A stretch of 64,000 bases of DNA from JBOGNO01 sp050747245 (GCA_050747245.1 JBOGNO010000014.1:1-64000), one strand, 5' to 3'; counted from the first letter of the stretch, positions 52,519-61,597 are shown. Program-made: numbers and translations. Notes: generated by a model from the sequence alone, not told the origin.

Positions 52519-54957
52519 CTACTCGTAGCGCAAAGCTTTGATCGGATCCACGCGCATTGCACGCCGCGCAGGAAAGTAGCAGGCCGCCAGAGTCACTCCC
52601 AGAAGCAGCGCCGCAACAGCGACAAACGTTTCCGGATCGCTGGCTTTCACTCCGAAGAGGATGCTGGACATCAGGCGCGTCAGTGCAAGCGAAGCCGCCA
52701 GGCCAATAACAATCCCGGCAAGCGCCAGTTTCCCTCCGTGCCCGAGGACAAGCCGCAATACGTCGCCGGGCTGCGCGCCCAGTGCCATGCGTATTCCGAT
52801 CTCGTGTGTGCGCCGTGCAGTAGTGTAGGAGAGGACGCTGTACACTCCGATGGCCACAAGAACCAGTCCGGCGCCGGCAAAAATCCCCATCAACAGAAAT
52901 CCGAATCTCGGTTGCGAATACGAAAAAGAATCGATATACCCTTCGAGTGTTCCTTTCAACGTGAGCGCCACGCCGGGGTCCGTCGCCCAGATTTCGCTTT
53001 GCACGGGTTTCAGCATCGTCATCGGCTCCTGCGCGGTACGAATCAGCACGCCGCGGAAATAGGAGCCCGTTATCGTGTACGGTACCCAAGCCTCCGGCGT
53101 TATGGGGTTCTGCAAGCCTTGATTCTTCACGTCCGCGACAACTCCAATGACTTCGAACCACGCGTCCTTCACAGGATCTGGAAGGGTCTCCGCGTCTAGC
53201 AGGCGGAAGCGCTGTCCAATCGGTTCGCTGCCAACAAGAAATTTCCGCGCAAAAGTTTGATTGACGACGGCAACTTTCCTGGCCGCATTGACCTCCGCTT
53301 CCGTGAATCCCCTGCCCTCAGCAAATGCGATTCGCAGTGTCGAAAAATATCCGTCACTGCAGAGCTGGTAAGCGGAAAGCCATTTTTCCGAATGGGTCTT
53401 TCCGGGGATCTCGATCTCGCTCGGAAGACCCCCATAAGGCGGCAGCGCACTCGTCTCCGTGGCGTCTACCACGCCCGGCAGGTTCCTTAGTCGCTCAAGC
53501 AGCGGGCGAAAAAATCCTTCTACCTGCGCGGCAGTTTTGTAGCGGTCCTGTGGCAACGGCAGCCGGATCACCAGCACGTGATCCGGTTTCAATCCAAGGT
53601 GCACCGCTCGAAGCGCCGCAAAACTCCTCATCAGCAATCCCGCGCCGACAAGCAACATGAGCGATATCGCTACTTCGGAAACGACTACCGCATTTCTCAC
53701 CTGCGCATGTCCCGAACCACCGCTGAGGCCCTTTCCGCTGTCACGCAGCGGATCGTTCAAATCCCGTCGCGATACCTGCAGCGCCGGAACCAATTCGAAT
53801 ATCAGCACCGTCATCGCCGTCACGCCGATCGCGAATACCAGCACCGGCGCATTCAGCTGGATCACCGCTTCCAGCGGAAGCACAAACTCGGGAATCAGCC
53901 GGACCATCACTTTCAATCCAGCCCACGCCAGCAGCGCACCCAGCCCTCCGCCGCCGATTGCCAGCAGTGCGCTCTCCGCCAGAAGCTGTCGCACAATTCT
54001 TGCGCGGCTCGCTCCCAGCGCCGCGCGTATCGCGAATTCCTTTTCCCGAACCGTGGCCCGCGCGAGAAGCAGGTTGGCCACGTTTGCGCAGCCGATGAGC
54101 AGCAACAGGCCCACCGCGGCAAGAACGATGAAAAGTGTAGTGCGAAAATCCCCGACCTCATAATCCGCCAGCGTCATTACCTGCACCGTGAATCGGCTCG
54201 GGTATTGCTTGGGATAAACGCCCGACATTTGCTTCGCGACGACGGTTAAGTCAGCTTGCGCCTCGCGCATCTTCACGCCGGGTTTCAAATGCCCGAGCAG
54301 AAACCACGTATGCAGGGGAGGATATGACGCCGTAAAATCTTCAGGGGTGATCGAATGAGGAATCCAGACGTCGGCGTTCTCCCACGCAAATCGCGGCGGC
54401 ATAATTCCCACCAATGTGCACGAGGTACCGTTCAACACGAACGTCTTGTTCAATATTCCGGGGTCAGAGTTGAATTGCGCCTTCCAGAGCTTGTGGCGCA
54501 TTACGAATACCGGCGGCGCACCGGCCGCGCCGTCAGCCATTTCGATTCCGCGTCCCAGCATCGCCGGCACCCCCAGCGCCTCAAATGTATTCGGCGTGAC
54601 GAACGTCCCGCGAAATTGCTCCGTTCCCTCGCTTGTTTTGTAGAGAACGTCGTCGAACGTGCTTCCAATCGTCCAATCGAACACGTGATTCTGCCGCGAG
54701 TAGTCCCCGAATTCCGCGGGAGAGAATGACACGCGCCCGCCCGGGACGCTATCGTCCGTATTGTGGATCTGCACGACCACCAATCGCTTCGCGTCCGCGT
54801 AGGGGAATGGGTTGAGCAGCCCGTTTTCAATCACGCTGAAAATTGCGGTGGACGCGCCAATGCCGAGCCCGAGCGCCAGCACCGCGAGCGCCGAAAAGCC
54901 CGGACTTCTCGCCAGCATCCGCATCCCGTAGCGCATGTCCTGCCAAAACGCTTGCAA
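52519..54957 (-). CDS. ADOP permease of the array (copy 6, most upstream)
   Basis: This is 812 residues from TTG 54957, with GGGAGGAT six bases before it; other in-frame starts upstream lack ribosome sites. The N-terminus is QAFWQDMRYGMRMLARSPGF. FtsX blocks are GCANVANLLLARATVREKEF with IRAALGASRARIVRQLLAES, and HEIGIRMALGAQPGDVLRLV; it ends RRAMRVDPIKALRYE. The first core has LGRGIEMADGAAGAPP. It is complete. The array begins here, about 190 bp from tRNA-Ala. Confidence 0.88.
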   Translation of the reverse strand: MQAFWQDMRYGMRMLARSPGFSALAVLALGLGIGASTAIFSVIENGLLNPFPYADAKRLVVVQIHNTDDSVPGGRVSFSPAEFGDYSRQNHVFDWTIGSTFDDVLYKTSEGTEQFRGTFVTPNTFEALGVPAMLGRGIEMADGAAGAPPVFVMRHKLWKAQFNSDPGILNKTFVLNGTSCTLVGIMPPRFAWENADVWIPHSITPEDFTASYPPLHTWFLLGHLKPGVKMREAQADLTVVAKQMSGVYPKQYPSRFTVQVMTLADYEVGDFRTTLFIVLAAVGLLLLIGCANVANLLLARATVREKEFAIRAALGASRARIVRQLLAESALLAIGGGGLGALLAWAGLKVMVRLIPEFVLPLEAVIQLNAPVLVFAIGVTAMTVLIFELVPALQVSRRDLNDPLRDSGKGLSGGSGHAQVRNAVVVSEVAISLMLLVGAGLLMRSFAALRAVHLGLKPDHVLVIRLPLPQDRYKTAAQVEGFFRPLLERLRNLPGVVDATETSALPPYGGLPSEIEIPGKTHSEKWLSAYQLCSDGYFSTLRIAFAEGRGFTEAEVNAARKVAVVNQTFARKFLVGSEPIGQRFRLLDAETLPDPVKDAWFEVIGVVADVKNQGLQNPITPEAWVPYTITGSYFRGVLIRTAQEPMTMLKPVQSEIWATDPGVALTLKGTLEGYIDSFSYSQPRFGFLLMGIFAGAGLVLVAIGVYSVLSYTTARRTHEIGIRMALGAQPGDVLRLVLGHGGKLALAGIVIGLAASLALTRLMSSILFGVKASDPETFVAVAALLLGVTLAACYFPARRAMRVDPIKALRYE

Positions 54958-55149
54958 GTTCAATCCTCCCTCGACGAGGCCGCTCGTCGCCCTCTCGCCA
55001 ACTTCACCATGTGATGCAATTTCGCAAGCACTGGCACTTGATAGTTTGGACGCGGAAACTGGAAAAATGCTCGGATGCCACTGGCCCACGTACAGGATGC
55101 CAGACACAGCATCTCTTAAGTCCCTGAAGCGGCGAGGGCGGAAAATGCT

Positions 55150-55225
55150 TGGTGGACGGCAGGGGATTCGAACCCCCGACCCCCGCGTTGCGAACGCGAT
55201 GCTCTCCCAGCTGAGCTAGCCGCCC
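55150..55225 (-). tRNA. tRNA-Ala(CGC)
   Basis: The 76-nt minus-strand gene folds into a full cloverleaf: the acceptor arms GGGCGGC and GCCGTCC pair with one G-U, the D arm has GCTCAGCTGGGAGAGC, and the anticodon loop TTCGCAA gives CGC (Ala codon GCG). The T arm has GGGGGTTCGAATCCCC. The CCA end is encoded. It lies between the ADOP array and thrC. Confidence 0.95.
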
Positions 55226-55298
55226 ACCGGATGAAATAATTCTATCAGAAAGACCCTGCACTCAGAACGTCGTGCAGTTGGCGGCTTCGGTTGCGATT

Positions 55299-56489
55299 TC
55301 AGTCTGATTTCTCGAGCGCGGCTTGCCACGCTTCGTTGTATTTGTAACCACACCCTGTATTGAAAAGCACCAACGACTCCTCAGGCCGAATCCATCCGCT
55401 GGCGCGGAGTTTTTGCGCGGCAACGAGCGTCGCCGCTCCTTCCGGTGCCGCAAAAATTCCTTCGCTTGCTGCGAGTTCCCGCGCCGCTTGGAGCATTTCT
55501 TCGTCCGTTGCGCGCACCGCCGTTCCATGCATCTCGCGCAGAGCGCGGAGGATCAGCCGGTCGCCCAGCGCCTTCGGCACGCGCAATCCCGACGCGATTG
55601 TCGAAGCATTCATCCAGAATTCCGCCGTTTCTGCCTTCTTCTCCCACGCCGCGACGATTGGCGCGCACCCCGCCGCCTGCACGCAAACCATCCGCGGCCG
55701 TTTCGCTCCGATCCAGCCCATCCCCTGCAATTCATCGAATGCCTTCCACATTCCGATCAGACCGACTCCTCCTCCCGTCGGATAAATAATCACGTCCGGA
55801 AGTTTGCCGTCGAATTGCTCCCACAATTCGTACCCCATCGTTTTCTTTCCTTCAATGCGGTACGGCTCTTTGAGTGTGGAGACTTCGAACCATCCTTCGC
55901 TCTCCTTGTGCTCCCCCACATATTTTCCGCAGTCGGAGATCAGCCCGTCGAGCTTGCGCACGTCCGCGCCGAACGCCATGCACTCCATCACATTTGCCGC
56001 CGGAGTATCGCTGGGCATCACGATCACGCAAGGAATTCCCGCCTGCGCCGCATACGCAGCGAGCGCGCCTCCCGCGTTTCCCGCCGTGGGTATCGCAAGT
56101 TTTTTTGCGCCCAACAGTTTCGCCTGCGTCACCGCGGCCGAAAGCCCGCGCGCCTTGAATGAGCCTGTGGGATTGAGCCCTTCATCCTTCACGAATAGAT
56201 TTTCCAGGCCGAGTTGCGCGCCCAGTCTTCGCGCGTGGATGAGCGGCGTCATTCCTTCGCCGAGCGTCACCGGCTCCCCGGGCGGCAGCACTTCGCGGTA
56301 GCGCCACATATTTGCCGCGCGATTTCGAATCGCCTCGCGGGCGAGCGTCTTCGCTGCCTTTTTCAAATCGTATCTCGCCAGCAGCGGCCCTCCGCACGCG
56401 CACAAATTCTGCAAGCGCTCAGCTTCGTGCCTCTTCCCGCACACCGAGCACTCCAGATGCGTCATCGCCGATTCCATCTTTCTGTCCAT
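55299..56489 (-). CDS. thrC: Threonine synthase
   Basis: This is 396 residues from ATG 56489; ATGs at 56477 and 56465 (THLECSVCGKRHEAERLQ) are also possible. The N-terminal Cys pairs (CSVCGKR and CACGGPL) form a small zinc-like ribbon often found in this type of threonine synthase. The PLP lysine is in NPTGSFKARGLSAA, and the glycine-rich phosphate loop is PTGGGVGLIGMWKAFDEL. It converts O-phosphohomoserine to threonine. It is monocistronic and divergent from the HAD gene. The downstream end lies 74 bp from tRNA-Ala. Confidence 0.92.
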   Translation of the reverse strand: MDRKMESAMTHLECSVCGKRHEAERLQNLCACGGPLLARYDLKKAAKTLAREAIRNRAANMWRYREVLPPGEPVTLGEGMTPLIHARRLGAQLGLENLFVKDEGLNPTGSFKARGLSAAVTQAKLLGAKKLAIPTAGNAGGALAAYAAQAGIPCVIVMPSDTPAANVMECMAFGADVRKLDGLISDCGKYVGEHKESEGWFEVSTLKEPYRIEGKKTMGYELWEQFDGKLPDVIIYPTGGGVGLIGMWKAFDELQGMGWIGAKRPRMVCVQAAGCAPIVAAWEKKAETAEFWMNASTIASGLRVPKALGDRLILRALREMHGTAVRATDEEMLQAARELAASEGIFAAPEGAATLVAAQKLRASGWIRPEESLVLFNTGCGYKYNEAWQAALEKSD

Positions 56490-56593
56490 AGAAAACGCAG
56501 TCTAGCACACGCCGCCCGGCGGAATTCTTGATGTCCAGTGCGGAATACGCTGCTTCTGCGAGTTGAATCTCTCCTCCGGGTTACAATCATTCG

Positions 56594-57436
56594 ATGGCCA
56601 TTCGACTGATTGCGATGGACATTGACGGCACCCTGCTCGATAGTGCGTGGCAGGTGCCGGAAGCCAATTCCGCTGCGATTGCCGAAGCGGCGGAGCGCGG
56701 AATCGAAATCGTTCTGGTCACTGGGCGGCGATTTGATTTTGCCCGGCCGATTGCTGAGGCGCTTCCCTGCCCCCTCACGATGATCGTCAACAACGGCGCG
56801 CTCATCAAATCGAAGGATGGCGCGACGCACCTTCGACATCTGCTGCCGCGCGCCATCGCGAGGCGCGTGCTCGAAGCCACTCCGCAGTTTCGCACCGGCG
56901 CAGCAGTGGTCTTCGATCGTCCTCGCGAGCGCCAGGTGATTTACGAGAAACTCGATTTCAACGATCCCGCGCGCAAGAGTTATTTCGAGCGCAATCGCGA
57001 ATTCCTCGCCGAAGTATCGCCGCTCGAAGATTGCCTTGTCGAAGATCCCATTCAGGTGATGTTTTCGGGGCCCGTTGCTCCCATGCGCGACGCGCTGGAA
57101 ATTCTCTCCGCGCTTTCAGCCACAGTTGAATTCTCTCTGGCATTCACAGAATATCCGCAACGCGACTTCACCATCCTCGATGCCGTGTACAAAGGAAGTT
57201 CGAAAGGAGCGGCGCTCGAAGAATGGGCCGCTCGCCGCGGGATTGCCCGAGAAAACGTGATGGCCATCGGCGACAACTGGAACGATCGGGACATGCTCGA
57301 GTTTGCGGGTGTACCAATCGTGATGGCCAATAGCGCGCCGGAGTTGCAATCACTCGGCTGGCGCGTTACGCTGACGAATGATGAAGCAGGCGTAGCGGCA
57401 GCGATTCGCGCCCACGCCCTGCCGCAAGCCGAATGA
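56594..57436 (+). CDS. Cof-type HAD phosphatase
   Basis: This is 280 residues. HAD motif I is IAMDIDGTLLDS, with nucleophile Asp9 and acid/base Asp11. Motif II is in LVTGRRF, motif III contains KGAALEEW, and motif IV is IGDNWNDRDMLEFAG. The C2-type cap between motifs II and III marks the Cof/YbjI subfamily of sugar-phosphate and cofactor-phosphate phosphatases. The exact substrate cannot be told. The stop overlaps the start of the lytic transglycosylase gene by four bases, so both are likely co-translated. Confidence 0.88.
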   Translation: MAIRLIAMDIDGTLLDSAWQVPEANSAAIAEAAERGIEIVLVTGRRFDFARPIAEALPCPLTMIVNNGALIKSKDGATHLRHLLPRAIARRVLEATPQFRTGAAVVFDRPRERQVIYEKLDFNDPARKSYFERNREFLAEVSPLEDCLVEDPIQVMFSGPVAPMRDALEILSALSATVEFSLAFTEYPQRDFTILDAVYKGSSKGAALEEWAARRGIARENVMAIGDNWNDRDMLEFAGVPIVMANSAPELQSLGWRVTLTNDEAGVAAAIRAHALPQAE

Positions 57437-58083
57437 AAACGCTCCTCATCGCCGCTGTGCTGGTGCTGTCCTCGGTGCCGACCGCGCGTGCCGACTACGC
57501 CGTCCTGCGCTCCGGCGCTCGCGTGCACATCAGCGGCTACGAGCGCGACGGCACGCAGATTTTGCTGCACGTAAGCGGCGGGATGGTCGCCGTCTCTCCC
57601 GACGATCTGGTGCGCATCGAGCCCGAGGATATTTTCCCAGCTCCGGCGGATCCGCCGCCCAGCGGGCCGTACGGAGAACTGATCCGCGACGCCGCGAAAA
57701 AATACGGCCTCGATGAAAATTTGCTTTCGAGCGTGATCGCGGTGGAATCGAATTTCAATCCGCGCGCCGTCTCGCGCAAGCGCGCGCTCGGATTGATGCA
57801 GCTCCTGCCCACAACGGCGGCGCGCTACGCGGTGGTCAATCCTTTCGACCCCGCGCAAAATATTGATGCTGGCACGCGCTACTTGAAAGATCTGCTGGAA
57901 CTTTATCACGGCGATCTTTCGCTCGCGCTCGCGGCTTACAACGCCGGCCCGGAGCGCGTCGAACAATATCGCGGCGTTCCTCCTTACCGCGAGACGCGAA
58001 GCTACGTCACGCAGGTTCAGAAAAAATATCAGCAGAAGAAAAAGCCGAAACCCGCGTCGCCGAGTTCAACCCCCTCCCAGTAA
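57433..58083 (+). CDS. Secreted lytic transglycosylase (SLT domain)
   Basis: This is 216 residues. A signal peptide (LLIAAVLVLSSVPTARA) is followed by a beta-rich region (residues about 20-70) and a complete SLT domain with VIAVESNFNPRAVSRKRALG, LMQLLPTTAARY and LALAAYNAGPERVEQY. The C-terminal tail is Lys/Pro-rich. It cleaves peptidoglycan glycans in the periplasm. It overlaps the HAD phosphatase gene by ATGA. The linked phosphatase may act in wall or sugar recycling, but this is conjecture. Confidence 0.9.
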   Translation: MKTLLIAAVLVLSSVPTARADYAVLRSGARVHISGYERDGTQILLHVSGGMVAVSPDDLVRIEPEDIFPAPADPPPSGPYGELIRDAAKKYGLDENLLSSVIAVESNFNPRAVSRKRALGLMQLLPTTAARYAVVNPFDPAQNIDAGTRYLKDLLELYHGDLSLALAAYNAGPERVEQYRGVPPYRETRSYVTQVQKKYQQKKKPKPASPSSTPSQ

Positions 58084-58104
58084 CATAAATTGATCCCATA
58101 AATT

Positions 58105-59037
58105 TTAGGGCGCGGATTTTGCGGGCGCGCGAGCCGCGGTTTTTACTTTCGCCAAATCGTATTCGATGGATTGCTGAAGCAGCGAACGCTCGCCGCCGAT
58201 GAGCGGCCGGCCGTTGACGAAGACGGTTGGCGTGTTGTTGATCTTGAGCGCCATGCCATCGGCGATGTTGGCGTCCACGGCTTTTTCCGTGTCCGGAGAA
58301 ATCATGCAGGCGCGAAATTCATCCGCCGAAAGTCCCGCCGCAACCGCAAATCCCATTACTTTGTCGAAAACATTTTCCGGGCTGATGAGATCCTGATTTT
58401 CAAAAATGGAGTCGTGAACTTTCCAGAACGCTTCCGGTGAATGATTGAAGGCGCAGCGGGCCCCGAGCGCGGCGGTCTTGGCCCAAGGATGAATATCGGT
58501 GAGGGGAAAATCCTTGAAGACCACGCGCACGCCCGGATATTGCGGCTCTAGAATTTGCAACGTCTTGAAAAGTTCGCGGCAGTGCGGGCATTCGAAATCG
58601 CTGAACTCCACGACGGTGACGGGCGCGTTCGCGGGGCCGCGTGAAGGATTGCCATCGGGATGTTCGAGCGTGACGGTGGAAGCGAAAGGATCGCCGGCCA
58701 TGTCATCGATTTCGCCGCGCATAATGAACCGGCCATCTTTGCTCGCGTAGACAGTTCCGGTATCGGTTTGTTTGTTCTGCGTGACTTCGACAGTCACTTC
58801 GTAGAAGCCGGGGAGCGGCGCGTCTTTGAAGGTTGCGGCTTTGACTCCATATTCCGGTCCCCAGGCGTAGAGATTGCGCAGATAGGCTTCGATTTTTTGC
58901 GCCAACTGGGATTGTTCGGGAGTGAGCGAGACGGCAGGTGCAGGCGCGGGGGCGGTTTGAGCCCGGATCAGGGGTGCAGCCAGGAGAGTTAGAAGGGCGA
59001 CGAGGGAGATTGTGCGCGTCAGTTTACTTAGATCCAT
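58105..59037 (-). CDS. DsbA/BdbD-like secreted thiol-disulfide oxidoreductase
   Basis: This is 310 residues from ATG 59037 (MDLSKLTRTISLVALL), which begins a signal peptide ending near IRAQTAP. An N-terminal helical and beta region of about 110 residues precedes a DsbA-like thioredoxin fold with the active site FSDFECPHCREL (CPHC), a cis-Pro loop NNTPTVFVNGRPLIGG, and an inserted helical domain. It probably oxidises or isomerises periplasmic thiols. The extra N-terminal domain resembles that of other acidobacterial DsbA homologues. It is convergent with the lytic transglycosylase gene. Confidence 0.88.
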   Translation of the reverse strand: MDLSKLTRTISLVALLTLLAAPLIRAQTAPAPAPAVSLTPEQSQLAQKIEAYLRNLYAWGPEYGVKAATFKDAPLPGFYEVTVEVTQNKQTDTGTVYASKDGRFIMRGEIDDMAGDPFASTVTLEHPDGNPSRGPANAPVTVVEFSDFECPHCRELFKTLQILEPQYPGVRVVFKDFPLTDIHPWAKTAALGARCAFNHSPEAFWKVHDSIFENQDLISPENVFDKVMGFAVAAGLSADEFRACMISPDTEKAVDANIADGMALKINNTPTVFVNGRPLIGGERSLLQQSIEYDLAKVKTAARAPAKSAP

Positions 59038-59289
59038 TCGGCCGACGTGGGTGCGATTGGGGGTACTGGAACCGCATTTGAAAATGGCAATATTGTATCG
59101 ACTGATTTTTTGGATGTTATTGATTTTTGGTGGTTTAACGATTGAATCAATATCTTGGTGTATCGATTGATTGCTGTCAGTTGGCTCAGAGGAATTTGCC
59201 ACGGAGAGCACGGAGACGCGGAGGCCCGCAGGCTGCTCGCTGGACGAGCCCGCTGGGGACGAGAATCTGCCTCGACAGAAGGAATCCTC

Positions 59290-59472
59290 CAAATCCTCAA
59301 ATGGCAATTGTGTCTCGATTAGAATTTGGCTCCCTCCTTTGTTTTCAATGACTTAAGTCGAGTCTTGTTTCGGAGTGTGTCTCGATTAGAAATGGCCTCC
59401 GGGGCATAAAATCTAAAGGCGGGGCTGGCGCCCCGCGCTTTGAAGTTTGGCTTCATAACCAGCTTCTAAACC
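59290..59472 (-). ncRNA. Candidate non-coding RNA, copy E2
   Basis: This is the minus-strand copy of the unit at 39,715-39,893. Reading on the minus strand: GAAGCTG, hairpin GCGGGGC/GCCCCGC (59,419-59,436) with TTTAGATTTTAT behind it, then CTAATCGAGACAC boxes at 59,377-59,389 and 59,310-59,322, again 67 nt apart. Between the boxes GAAACAAGA and TTGAAAACAAAGGA are shared with E1. The next gene downstream (dsbA-like) starts about 250 nt away. The hairpin bases differ from E1 but stay paired, which supports a structured RNA. Confidence 0.45.
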
Positions 59473-59501
59473 ATTATACCCCGGGATTTAGGAGAAGTAA
59501 A
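59473..59501 (-). promoter_or_regulatory. Sigma70-like promoter of repeat unit E2
   Basis: On the minus strand TTTACT (59,496-59,501), a 17-nt spacer, and a perfect TATAAT (59,473-59,478). The hexamers and spacing match those of copy E1. Confidence 0.6.
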
Positions 59502-59745
59502 GCTACAGTACCTGATCCAGCTGCAAGTGTTGAAGTATCAATAGGGCGGGAGGAGGAACGCGGCGTGCAAAGGAGGCAGAGAGGACACAGAGCAGAGGCG
59601 AGAAACCTAGGAGCAAGGGCCGATCAATTAGAGACTCTTCTCGCCAAGAGGCGGGGGAGTGGCGCCCGAGGGACTCCGCATGACAGGATGATTTCCCGCG
59701 AATGCGCGGCGACCGAGGTGATCGCGCCTGAAAACCGAGAGAACG

Positions 59746-60041
59746 CACATGCAGACTCGGCATGTGGGGCACCCACCGGAAAAGAGAAAAGCAGGTCCCT
59801 CCGCTTCGGTCGGGATGACACCGATAAGAAGATGCCCGCCTTCCCGATGAAAAGCATCGGGATGCAAAAGGCGCAAAAGGCGGCCGCTAGATTAGCGAAA
59901 CCAAAAACAAAGGCTCAACATGCGGGCGCAGCAAGCAGCGCCCCTACGAGGCATAGACACATCGACATCTGCGGCACCCACTTAGAAAGGGAGAGGCGAA
60001 AGGCAGATCCCTGTCGCCGCAGCGACTTGGGAGGACACCGA
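59746..60041. repeat. Cluster of short hairpin repeats (types A, D, C-like, B, D)
   Basis: Type A 59,746-59,774: CACATGC/GCATGTG plus GGGGCACCC. Type D 59,783-59,823: AAAGCAGGTCCCT then CGGGATGACA. C-like 59,843-59,861: CCCGATG/CATCGGG. Type B 59,924-59,949: GGGCGC/GCGCCC around AGCAAGCA plus CTACGAGGC. Type D 59,995-60,041: GGCAGATCCCT then GGGAGGACA. No gene lies between 59,502 and 60,167. Confidence 0.7.
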
Positions 60042-60167
60042 GATTAAAAAGAAGCCTTACTTCGTGATGAAATGCGCGCTTCCTGCGGTCGATGCAATCT
60101 CGAATGCGCTGGCGCTTTGGTAGACTCAAGGGCGCGTCGAGGAGATTTGGAACTTGGGGCCGCAAGA

Positions 60168-60614
60168 ATGAAAGTGTTTATACAGAATGAGGCGGGGTCG
60201 AAGGTCAAACATCGGCACGATGAGAAAACACTCGAGCTGAAGGGCACGGTGGAAGTGTCGCGGGCATACCCATTCGCTTACGGATTTATCCTCGGCACGA
60301 CGGCAGAGGACGGAATGAACGTGGACTGCTTTGTGCTGACGAAATCACGATTGCGGACGGGAGACATCGTCGAGTGCGAAGCGGTGGGGTTGATGCAACA
60401 GATCGAGGATGGGAAGGAGGACCACAACGTGCTCGCGGCGATGAGCGAAGAGGAGGCGCGCGTGGATGAGGACATCAGGAGAGCGCTCATCGAGTTTGTG
60501 ACCCATGTATTCGACCACGTGGCGGGCAAGCGAATTGGCGCCGGGGAATTTCGCGGACGAGATGCAGCGCTGCGGCACATTGCGAAGCACCTGGATGCAG
60601 CGGCCAGAGGATGA
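60168..60614 (+). CDS. Divergent inorganic-pyrophosphatase-like protein
   Basis: This is 148 residues from ATG 60168. The core block SRAYPFAYGFILGTTAEDG followed by NVDCFVLT corresponds to the YPxNYGF...DGDPxD region of family I soluble pyrophosphatases. By eye, several active-site residues known from E. coli seem replaced: the Glu of the IEIP strand, the Arg two strands later, the middle Asp of DGDPxD (here DGMNVD) and the Lys after the second Asp pair. The two outer Asp of DGMNVD are kept. It is shorter than the family norm of about 175. PPi hydrolysis is therefore uncertain. Confidence 0.65.
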   Translation: MKVFIQNEAGSKVKHRHDEKTLELKGTVEVSRAYPFAYGFILGTTAEDGMNVDCFVLTKSRLRTGDIVECEAVGLMQQIEDGKEDHNVLAAMSEEEARVDEDIRRALIEFVTHVFDHVAGKRIGAGEFRGRDAALRHIAKHLDAAARG

Positions 60615-60648
60615 CGCCAAATCGCAGTTGACGAGAAAAATAAAGATT

Positions 60649-60681
60649 CCCACCCTTGCCTACGGCAAGGATGGGGCACCC
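60649..60681. repeat. Hairpin repeat type A
   Basis: CCCACCCTTGCC, TAC, GGCAAGGATGGGG and the fixed tail CACCC. It lies 35 bp after the pyrophosphatase-like gene and is nearly identical to the unit at 61,261. Confidence 0.75.
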
Positions 60682-60706
60682 GGAAAAAGAAATTCGAGCT
60701 CAACCG

Positions 60707-60922
60707 CTAGGAACGGCGGATGCGATCGGCGGGGACTTCGACTTCGGTGACTCCGCGAAATGAAAAGAGAAGGCGAACGAGAAATTTGGGCGGGGTTTCC
60801 GAAGACTGCTTGACAATGGTGCCGACGGCGTCGGTGACCGCGGCGTGGAAAGTGATGGCTCCAACCTGCATGCCCGCGAGATTGACGCGGACGCTATCGC
60901 CAGGATTGAAGGAGGATTCCAT
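60707..60922 (-). CDS. Small hypothetical protein, beta-rich
   Basis: This is 71 residues, opening MESSFNPGDSVRVNLAG and continuing in short beta strands (GAITFHAAVTDAVGTIVKQS, then KFLVRLLFSFRGVTEVEVPA). The pattern suggests a small SH3-like or OB barrel. There is no strong ribosome site. It lies alone between repeat clusters. The coding bias resembles that of neighbours, which supports a real gene, but no family is recognised. Confidence 0.45.
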   Translation of the reverse strand: MESSFNPGDSVRVNLAGMQVGAITFHAAVTDAVGTIVKQSSETPPKFLVRLLFSFRGVTEVEVPADRIRRS

Positions 60923-61009
60923 TTCGACGAATGATTCTCGCGCGGGCGCGGGAGGTTTGTCTAGGTGAAGGATTCGAGATCACAGTCAGAACGTTTAGCC
61001 ACAGAGACA

Positions 61010-61449
61010 CCCCGACAAAATGCGTCGGGGTAAACTCCGGACGTAGAAGGAATTCGTGAGGAAGGGGCCGTTTTGTTAGAGATTCTTCGCCCCGATGAAA
61101 GTCATCGGGGCTCTGAATGACAGCGAAGGCGAAAAGCAGATCCCTCGGCCGCGCTCGGGCGGACGCCAGAGGCAGCGAGCCGCAATCGCTAGACAACCCG
61201 CCGAATACCGACAATCGCAAATTTGAGATTTAAGATTTCAGAGAAGAAAAGGACAAAATCCCCACCCTTGCCTACGGCAAGGATGGGGCACCCGAAAAAC
61301 GGTGGCAAGAATTGGCGGGATAAACCCGCCGCTACAAAGGCAAATGTGAAACCAGAGCCGCAACGTGTGGGCGCAGCCCGATTGCCGCCCGGCGATATAG
61401 AGCATCGGTGCAAGTATCGGGGCGCAGCAAGCAGCGCCCCTACGAAGCA
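61010..61449. repeat. Cluster of short hairpin repeats (types C, C, D, A, B)
   Basis: Type C 61,010-61,038: CCCCGAC/GTCGGGG plus TAAACTCC. C-like 61,090-61,110: CCCCGATGA/TCATCGGGG. Type D 61,131-61,170: AGCAGATCCCT with CGGGCGGACG. Type A 61,261-61,293: CCCACCCTTGCC/GGCAAGGATGGGG plus CACCC. A small GGCGGG/CCCGCC stem lies near 61,316. Type B 61,419-61,449: GGGGCGC/GCGCCCC around AGCAAGCA plus TACGAAGC. No gene is seen from 60,923 to 61,597. Confidence 0.7.
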
Positions 61450-61597
61450 CGGGAACAACGGCATGCGAGGCACCCGGACTTCTACGATAAAGGAGAGGTT
61501 GGAATGGTGTCCATCGATCCGGTGAGTTAGGGAGAATCCTGCAATAGGCCCCACGCGTAAAACCGAGGCATGGGCACCCGCGAAACTAGAGGACGGA

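Noticed and set aside
55150..55225. tRNA-Ala as an integration site for the ADOP array
   Set aside because: No second copy of the tRNA 3' end and no integrase are visible in the window.
60640..61300. Short frames encoding RVPHPCRRQGW-like peptides
   Set aside because: They are translations of the type A hairpin repeat and lack ribosome sites.
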